Source of the DNA: Nonomuraea zeae
GTDB lineage: Bacteria; Actinomycetota; Actinomycetes; Streptosporangiales; Streptosporangiaceae
Assembly: GCF_005889725.1 (NCBI RefSeq)
Contig: NZ_VCKX01000117.1
Span: 1-34,250 of the forward strand
DNA length: 34,250 bases
Direction of reading: 5' to 3'
Shown here: piece after piece, positions 29,772-34,250 of the stretch
Position numbering within the stretch: position 1 is the stretch's first letter
Layout: every line of letters begins with the position of its first letter
The notes under the pieces: generated by a model
Database searches by the model: none
Told to the model about the DNA's origin: nothing
What the model saw: the letters and a program-made list of their open reading frames with translations, nothing else
Position numbers and translations under genes: made by a program

Positions 29772-30925
29772 TGACCTGCGTACTTGCCATTGATATCGGA
29801 GGAACCAAGCTCGCCGCCGCACTGGTGGACGAGGCCGGTTCCGTCCTGTTCTCCGCTACCCGGCCCACGCCGCGTACGGATGTCATGTCCGCCCTGGCGG
29901 CCCTCATCGCGGAGGTGACGGACACCGGCCCGCCGCCCGAGGCCGTCGGCATCGGCTGCGCGGGCCCCCTCGACCTCGCCGCCGGGACAGTGAGCCCGGT
30001 GAACATGCCCAGTTGGCGCGGATTCCCGCTGCGGGACGAGGTGCAGAAGCTGGTTGGGCTCCCCACCATGCTCGCGGGCGACGCCCAGTGCTTCGCTCTC
30101 GGGGAGCACTGGCTGGGGGCCGGCCAAGGGTGTACGTCGCTGCTCGGCATCGTCGTGTCCACCGGGATCGGCGGCGGTCTGGTGCTCGATGGCGCCCCGC
30201 TCCTGGGGCCGACCGGGAACGCCGGGCATGTCGGGCATATGAGCATCGACCCCAACGGCGAGCGCTGTGAATGTGGTGGCCGGGGATGCGTCGAGCGCTA
30301 CTCCAGCGGCCCGAACCTGGTCCGGTGGGCCTTGGAGAACGGCTGGTCCCCTGGTGCCGTCCATAATTCGTCCGAGGGGCGATCCAGCGTCCCGCCCGGC
30401 AATCCGTCCGATGGCCGACCCACCGATTCACCCGGTGAGCCGTCCGATGGGCGATCCAAGGACCTGCCCGACGCCCCAGCCGATGGCAAATCCAACGATC
30501 CGCCCAGTGACCCATCCAGGTGGCAATCCAACGATCCGCATGTGACCCCATCCGGTGGCCCATCCAGCGAGTCAGCGGGGGTGTCGCGTGTGCCGGGTGA
30601 GAAGGCGGATGCGCGCATGCTCGCCGAAGACGCCGCCGCCGGGGATCCCATCGCGGTCGCGGCGTTCGAGCGCGGCGCCCGAGCGTTGGCCGGCATGATC
30701 GCCTCAACGGCCGCCGCCGCCGAGGTCACCACTGTGGTCATCGGCGGTGGGGTGTCGGGTGCGGGCAAGACCCTGTTCGATCCCCTGGAGCGCGCCCTGG
30801 ACGACGTGGCCGGTCTGGCCTTCGTACGGGCCGTCCAGGTCAAGCAGAGCACCCTGGGCGTACGCGCCGCACTCGCCGGAGCGGCCAACCTGGCCTGGCG
30901 AGCAGTCCGGACACCAAGCGACTGA
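29771..30925 (+). CDS. ROK family sugar kinase with 72-residue repeat insertion
   Basis: A 384-residue ROK (repressor/ORF/kinase) protein lacking an N-terminal HTH, so a kinase rather than a regulator, probably acting on a hexose released by the mannosidase. It has the ATP motif Asp-Ile-Gly-Gly-Thr-Lys (8-13), Asp104 as likely catalytic base in Gly-Asp-Ala-Gln (the family usually has Asn-Asp-Ala-Asn), Ser-Thr-Gly-Ile-Gly-Gly-Gly (130-136), His153/His156, and the zinc cluster Cys166-x-Cys168-x4-Cys173. Residues 196-267 are six degenerate 12-residue units rich in Pro, Ser, Asp and Gly, inserted after the zinc motif; without them the length is the usual 310 or so. The ATG at 29771 overlaps the previous stop as TGATG with no clear RBS, implying translational coupling. 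Confidence 0.92.
   Translation: MTCVLAIDIGGTKLAAALVDEAGSVLFSATRPTPRTDVMSALAALIAEVTDTGPPPEAVGIGCAGPLDLAAGTVSPVNMPSWRGFPLRDEVQKLVGLPTMLAGDAQCFALGEHWLGAGQGCTSLLGIVVSTGIGGGLVLDGAPLLGPTGNAGHVGHMSIDPNGERCECGGRGCVERYSSGPNLVRWALENGWSPGAVHNSSEGRSSVPPGNPSDGRPTDSPGEPSDGRSKDLPDAPADGKSNDPPSDPSRWQSNDPHVTPSGGPSSESAGVSRVPGEKADARMLAEDAAAGDPIAVAAFERGARALAGMIASTAAAAEVTTVVIGGGVSGAGKTLFDPLERALDDVAGLAFVRAVQVKQSTLGVRAALAGAANLAWRAVRTPSD
30356..30571 (+). repeat. Six degenerate 36-bp tandem units inside the ROK kinase gene
   Basis: The stretch encodes six 12-residue units, the best conserved reading Pro-Pro-Gly-Asn-Pro-Ser-Asp-Gly-Arg-Pro-Thr-Asp, with recurring Pro-Ser-Asp-Gly-Arg and Ser-Asn-Asp. At DNA level CCATCC/CCGTCCGATGG-like words recur every 36 bp. 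It is in frame and lies within the kinase fold. Confidence 0.82.
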
Positions 30926-31009
30926 ACCCGGCTATCGGACGATCAGGCGATCGAGACCGCGACCGGGCAGCCGAGACTGCGAGCGACGCACCGCTCAACA
31001 CGCGCCTGC

Positions 31010-31041
31010 CGCCCCCGGAGGGACATCCCCATCCGGGGGCG
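31010..31041. terminator. Strong 10-bp GC hairpin downstream of the ROK gene
   Basis: CGCCCCCGGA (31010-31019) pairs perfectly with TCCGGGGGCG (31032-31041) around a 12-base loop, in the 184-bp gap between the convergent ROK gene and the small membrane protein gene. No T run follows. It probably ends transcription from one or both sides. Nothing else gene-like is visible in 30926-31109. Confidence 0.6.
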
Positions 31042-31109
31042 AGACAGCCCAATGCGGCACCGGCCCCAGGGGGCGTTCCCTAGGCCCCGGCGGCGGCGTC
31101 GTGGCCGGG

Positions 31110-31295
31110 TTACTCGCGTTCGGCGGCGGCCTGGGCCTCGCGGCGCTCGATGATCCGGCGGGTGAACGGGATGACCTCCACGGCTCGGCTGCCGAGATAG
31201 GCGCCGATGAACGCGAGGACCAGGAGCACGAAGGGGCTGGTCGCAAAGCCGTTCATAGTGACGAACACCTGCAGGACCGCATCGAGCATTGCCAT
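31110..31295 (-). CDS. Small single-pass membrane protein, unknown function
   Basis: A 61-residue protein I do not recognise. One hydrophobic helix (about residues 16-36, Ala-Thr-Ser-Pro-Phe-Val-Leu-Leu-Val-Leu-Ala-Phe-Ile-Gly-Ala-Tyr-Leu-Gly) is followed by a basic, charged cytosolic tail (Arg-Arg-Ile-Ile-Glu-Arg-Arg-Glu). The ATG at 31295 has GGAG 7 bases upstream, which supports this start over the longer frame beginning 18 codons earlier. It lies 119 bp downstream of purH on the same strand and may be read through from it. Small size, consistent start signals and a clear helix make it likely real. Confidence 0.62.
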   Translation of the reverse strand: MAMLDAVLQVFVTMNGFATSPFVLLVLAFIGAYLGSRAVEVIPFTRRIIERREAQAAAERE

Positions 31296-31414
31296 AGGGG
31301 AACTCCGGGGGAATGAGGCAGGAGAGGCAATCAGGCTAACCGGCGACAACCGGTGCTCGCCTCAAAAACGGCAAAAGGGCGACATGATCGACCATGTCGC
31401 CCTCAAGCGGACGA

Positions 31415-32959
31415 TCAGTGGAAGAAGTGGCGAGTGCCGGTGAAGTAGAGAGTGATCCCGGCCTTCTCCGCCGCCTCGATGACCAGTTCGTCGCGGATCG
31501 AGCCCCCAGGCTCGACGATGAACCGGACCCCGGCGTCGATCAGCACCTGCGCCCCGTCAGGGAAGGGGAAGTAGGCGTCGGAGGCCGCGACCGCGCCCGC
31601 TGCGCGCTCGCCCGCCCTCGTAACCGCCAGGCGGCACGAGTCGACCCGGTTGACCTGGCCCATGCCCACGCCCACGGTGGCTCCGCCGCTGGCCAGGAGG
31701 ATGGCGTTCGACTTCACCGAGCGGCTGGCGCGCCAGGCGAACTCCAGGTCGGCCAGCTGCTCGGGCGAGGCGGGCGCACCGGTCTTGAGCTCCCACTGCG
31801 TGGCCGCGTCGCCGGGCGCGTCCACCCGGTCCACCGACTGCACCAGCAGACCGCCGTCGATCTTGCGGAACTCGGTCGCCGACGCCGGGCCCTCGGCGCA
31901 CTGCAGCAGGCGCAGGCTCTTCTTGCCGCGCAGCACCTCCAGCGCCTCGGCGTCGAAGGACGGCGCGATGACGACCTCGGTGAACACCTCGAAGATCTGC
32001 CTGGCCAGCTCCACCGTCACTGGGCGGTTGACCGCGATCACCCCGCCGAACGCCGACGTCGGGTCGCACGCGTGCGCCTTGCGGTGCGCGTCGGCCACGT
32101 CGGTGCCGATGGCGATGCCGCACGGGTTCTGGTGCTTGATGATGGCCACGCACGGCTGCGGGAAGTCCCAGGCCGCGCGCCAGGCGGCGTCGGAGTCGAG
32201 ATAGTTGTTGTAGGACATCTCCTTGCCGTGCAGCTGCTCGGCGTTGGCCAGGCCGCCCGTGCCGGCCGTGTAGAGGGCGGCGCGCTGGTGGGGGTTCTCG
32301 CCGTAGCGCAGCGTGGCCTTGCGCTCGTACGTGGCCCCGTTGAACACGGGGAACTCGTCCTCGTCCGCCCCGTCCGACTGCGCGAACCAGTTCGCCACGG
32401 CCACGTCGTACGACGCCGTGTGGGCGTAGGCGATGCCGGCCAGCCGCCTGCGGTCGGTGAGCGTGAAGCCGCCCTCGGCCAGCGCGTTGAGCACCTCACC
32501 GTAGGCACCGGGGTCGACCACGACGGCGCAGGTGTTGTGGTTCTTCGCGGCGCCGCGGATCATGGCGGGCCCGCCGATGTCGATCTGCTCGACGCACTCC
32601 GCGTCGGACGCGCCGGAGGCCACGGTCTCCTGGAAGGGGTAGAGGTTCACCACGACCAGCTGGAACGGGTCGATCTCCAGCTCGTCGAGCTGGGCCACGT
32701 GGTGCGGCTTGGTGACGTCGGCCAGCAACCCGGCGTGTACGCGCGGATGCAACGTCTTGACCCGGCCGTCCAGGCACTCCGGGAACCCGGTGAGCTGCTC
32801 GACCTTCGTCACCGGGATCCCGTAGGAGGAGATCGCGGCGGCCGTGCCACCGGTCGAGACGATCTCCACCCCCGCGCCGTCGAGGGCCCTGGCCAGCTCC
32901 TCGAGCCCGGACTTGTCATAAACAGCGATCAGCGCGCGCCGGATGGCGATGCGAGTCAC
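31415..32959 (-). CDS. purH: Bifunctional AICAR formyltransferase/IMP cyclohydrolase
   Basis: A 514-residue enzyme catalysing the last two steps of IMP synthesis. Residues 1-140 or so are the MGS-like cyclohydrolase domain (Val-Tyr-Asp-Lys-Ser-Gly, Ser-Thr-Gly-Gly-Thr, Gly-Arg-Val-Lys-Thr-Leu-His-Pro). Residues 200-514 are the formyltransferase (Arg-Tyr-Gly-Glu-Asn-Pro-His-Gln, Lys-His-Gln-Asn-Pro-Cys-Gly, Ser-Ala-Phe-Gly-Gly, Phe-Phe-Pro-type Tyr-Phe-Pro-Phe-Pro-Asp-Gly, C-terminal Thr-Gly-Thr-Arg-His-Phe-x-His). Its formyl donor, 10-formyl-THF, is made by FolD. The GTG at 32959 overlaps the purN stop by 4 bp (GTGA), so purN and purH are one transcript. Length is normal. Confidence 0.97.
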   Translation of the reverse strand: MTRIAIRRALIAVYDKSGLEELARALDGAGVEIVSTGGTAAAISSYGIPVTKVEQLTGFPECLDGRVKTLHPRVHAGLLADVTKPHHVAQLDELEIDPFQLVVVNLYPFQETVASGASDAECVEQIDIGGPAMIRGAAKNHNTCAVVVDPGAYGEVLNALAEGGFTLTDRRRLAGIAYAHTASYDVAVANWFAQSDGADEDEFPVFNGATYERKATLRYGENPHQRAALYTAGTGGLANAEQLHGKEMSYNNYLDSDAAWRAAWDFPQPCVAIIKHQNPCGIAIGTDVADAHRKAHACDPTSAFGGVIAVNRPVTVELARQIFEVFTEVVIAPSFDAEALEVLRGKKSLRLLQCAEGPASATEFRKIDGGLLVQSVDRVDAPGDAATQWELKTGAPASPEQLADLEFAWRASRSVKSNAILLASGGATVGVGMGQVNRVDSCRLAVTRAGERAAGAVAASDAYFPFPDGAQVLIDAGVRFIVEPGGSIRDELVIEAAEKAGITLYFTGTRHFFH

Positions 32960-33585
32960 GTGGATTCCCCTCCTGATTGGTTGCCGATTCGGACGATACG
33001 TCCGCTTACCGTCCAGCCCTCCCGGGCCATCCGGCCGACGATGTCGACGAGCAGGCGCCGCTCGACGGTCTTGATGCGCTCATGCAGCTCCGCCTCGTCG
33101 TCCTCCGGACGTACGGGCACCGCTTCCTGCGCGACGATCGGCCCGGTGTCGATCCCCGAGTCGGCCAGCATCACCGTGCAGCCGGTCACCTTGACCCCGT
33201 GGGCCAGCGCGTCGCGCACACCGTGGGCGCCGGGGAACGAGGGCAGCAGCGCGGGGTGGGTGTTCAGCACAGGGAACGCGTCGAGCGTGGGCGCACCCAA
33301 AATTTTCATGAAACCGGCTGAAACCACCAGGTCGGGTTCGTACGATGCGATCTTGGCCGCGATGGCCGCGTCCCAGTCCGCCCGTGTCCCGTAATCGCGC
33401 AATTTTTCCACAAATGTCGGGACTTCTGCCTTCGACGCTCTGGCCAGCCCTTCGATCCCATCCCTGTCGGCGCCGACCGCTACCACGCGAGCGCCGTACG
33501 ACGGGTCGGCAGAAGCGTCCAGCAGGGCCTGTAGGTTGGTTCCAGAGCCGGAGACGAGGACGACGAGCCGCCCAGCCTTAGACAC
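32956..33585 (-). CDS. purN: Phosphoribosylglycinamide formyltransferase
   Basis: A 209-residue folate-dependent GAR transformylase, the third step of purine synthesis. Motifs are Val-Ser-Gly-Ser-Gly-Thr-Asn-Leu-Gln-Ala near the N-terminus (phosphate loop), the catalytic Asn-Thr-His-Pro-Ala-Leu-Leu-Pro-Ser-Phe-Pro-Gly segment, and Asp-Ser-Gly-Ile-Asp-Thr-Gly-Pro-Ile. I prefer the GTG at 33585 because GGAGA lies about 6 bases upstream; the GTG at 33591, two codons earlier, is almost touching that RBS. It is divergent from the DUF4190-like gene by 76 bp and overlaps purH at its 3' end. Confidence 0.96.
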   Translation of the reverse strand: MSKAGRLVVLVSGSGTNLQALLDASADPSYGARVVAVGADRDGIEGLARASKAEVPTFVEKLRDYGTRADWDAAIAAKIASYEPDLVVSAGFMKILGAPTLDAFPVLNTHPALLPSFPGAHGVRDALAHGVKVTGCTVMLADSGIDTGPIVAQEAVPVRPEDDEAELHERIKTVERRLLVDIVGRMAREGWTVSGRIVRIGNQSGGEST

Positions 33586-33661
33586 GCACACTCTCCAAGT
33601 GGAAAACAGGGTGGGGGTGCCAGGGTATCTGTTCCTCGCCCGGCGACGCAGAGGAGGTCAG

Positions 33662-34081
33662 GTGTCGACACCGGTGCAGGCACCGGCAGGCCAGCAGCCC
33701 GCTGATTCAGCGGGCCGCCGAGCGATCTGGTTGTCCATCGCAGCGCTGGCCATGACGTTCATGTTGCCGCTCGCCGGCCTGGTCATGGCGCTGTTCGCGC
33801 TCATGGCCGGGATCCGCGCACTCCCGGCGCTGAAAGGCGTGGGCAAGCCCACGGGGATAGCCGTGAGCGGCATCACCATCTCCTCGATCGCGCTGGCGTT
33901 GTCCGCCGGGGCCACCGCGATGCAGCTCTACCTGATGGACGAATACTCGGCCTACCAGGAGTGCATGAAGGGGGCGGGCACGGTGTCCTCGCAGGGTGAG
34001 TGCTTCACCCAGTTCAGGGACGCCGCCGCGCGCAAGCTGCCGGCGGACGTGCTCGACGTGCTCGGCGCCATGCAGCCCTGA
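33662..34081 (+). CDS. DUF4190-like membrane protein
   Basis: A 139-residue protein with a polar N-terminus, two hydrophobic helices (about residues 22-50 and 66-90) separated by a short basic loop, and a C-terminal extracytoplasmic segment with two cysteines (Cys101, Cys114) that could form a disulfide. The Gly-Ile-x-Ala-Leu and Gly-Ile-Ala-Val-Ser-Gly pattern between the helices resembles the DUF4190 family common in actinobacteria; no function is known. The GTG at 33662 has GAGGAGG 4 bases upstream; the longer frame upstream is not supported. It is divergent from purN. Confidence 0.78.
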   Translation: MSTPVQAPAGQQPADSAGRRAIWLSIAALAMTFMLPLAGLVMALFALMAGIRALPALKGVGKPTGIAVSGITISSIALALSAGATAMQLYLMDEYSAYQECMKGAGTVSSQGECFTQFRDAAARKLPADVLDVLGAMQP

Positions 34082-34112
34082 CGTCCCCGGCACCCCTGCC
34101 GCAGGACCTCCG

Positions 34113-34144
34113 AGCCCTAACCGCAATGCCGGTTAGTTAGGGCT
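34113..34144 (+). terminator. Hairpin downstream of the DUF4190-like gene
   Basis: AGCCCTAAC (34113-34121) pairs with GTTAGGGCT (34136-34144). An alternative inner stem pairs TAACCG (34118-34123) with CGGTTA (34130-34135). It lies 31 bp after the stop and could be a terminator, or the terminal repeat of an element entering from the right. No T run follows. Confidence 0.5.
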
Positions 34145-34184
34145 GGGTCTGGATCTGCGAGGCCCTTGGTGATCAAGACATGAG

Positions 34185-34246
34185 AACGGAGATCCGGTAG
34201 AACGGGTGATCTTCCCAAACCATCCGTCGTCCACTGGATCTCCGTT
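34185..34246. repeat. Perfect 11-bp inverted repeat at right window edge
   Basis: AACGGAGATCC (34185-34195) and GGATCTCCGTT (34236-34246) are perfect inverted arms separated by 40 bp. The lower GC of this stretch compared with its neighbours and the lack of a gene suggest the edge or leader of an insertion sequence or other mobile element beyond the window. No transposase reading frame is visible inside the window. Confidence 0.45.
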
Positions 34247-34250
34247 GAGT

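Noticed and set aside
30356..30571. CRISPR-like array
   Set aside because: The 36-bp units are degenerate, contiguous without spacers, and lie in frame inside the ROK coding sequence. No cas genes are present.

Overview
The window is about 34 kb of very GC-rich DNA, with frequent GTG and TTG starts, GTGA/ATGA/TGATG stop-start overlaps and long antisense shadow frames. It is chromosomal DNA of a filamentous-type actinobacterium. A Streptosporangiales genus such as Nonomuraea is my best guess from gene content, but that is inference.

Layout. (1) 1-4.9 kb: a secreted SRPBCC-type protein (cut by the window edge) is divergent from a TetR/WHG regulator. A minus-strand TCA-cycle block follows (citrate synthase, DUF3017 membrane protein, eukaryotic-type NADP isocitrate dehydrogenase), with a divergent FHA-plus-winged-helix protein. 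(2) 5-9 kb: a probable cell-wall glycan turnover module, with a Tat-exported GHL10 glycosidase divergent from a NagZ-like GH3 hexosaminidase and a MurR/RpiR sugar-phosphate regulator. A 9-bp dyad sits in the shared promoter. (3) 9-16.2 kb: a PcaR-like IclR regulator is divergent from a tightly coupled six-gene operon. The operon encodes an SsuA-type lipoprotein, two different permeases, an ATPase, a benzoylformate-decarboxylase-like ThDP enzyme and a benzaldehyde-dehydrogenase-like ALDH. It looks like uptake and two-step oxidation of a 2-keto acid. (4) 16.2-23 kb: a one-component regulator with a LuxR-type HTH in front of a periplasmic-binding-protein sensor, probably leaderless and preceded by a 26-bp dyad. 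It converges on a five-gene minus-strand operon (SDR, MHS-type MFS transporter, C45 Ntn-hydrolase, polysaccharide-deacetylase/imidase-type hydrolase, SDR). (5) 23-24 kb: folD. (6) 24.1-30.9 kb: a plus-strand operon of cytosolic GH38 alpha-mannosidase, a parvulin-like protein and a ROK kinase. It lies behind a LacI-type operator, and all three proteins carry low-complexity in-frame insertions. (7) 31-34.2 kb: a small membrane protein, purH, purN, a divergent DUF4190-like membrane protein, and inverted repeats at the right edge that may be the end of a mobile element.

The housekeeping genes purN, purH, folD, the DUF3017 gene and icd all lie on the minus strand in that order. The catabolic and regulatory cassettes in between look like accessory insertions into a conserved one-carbon/purine/TCA neighbourhood. 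The least ordinary items are the HTH/binding-protein sensor with its C45/deacetylase operon, the GH38/parvulin/ROK operon with its tandem-repeat insertions, and the decarboxylase with an altered active-site histidine. No rRNA, tRNA, CRISPR array or complete mobile element was seen.
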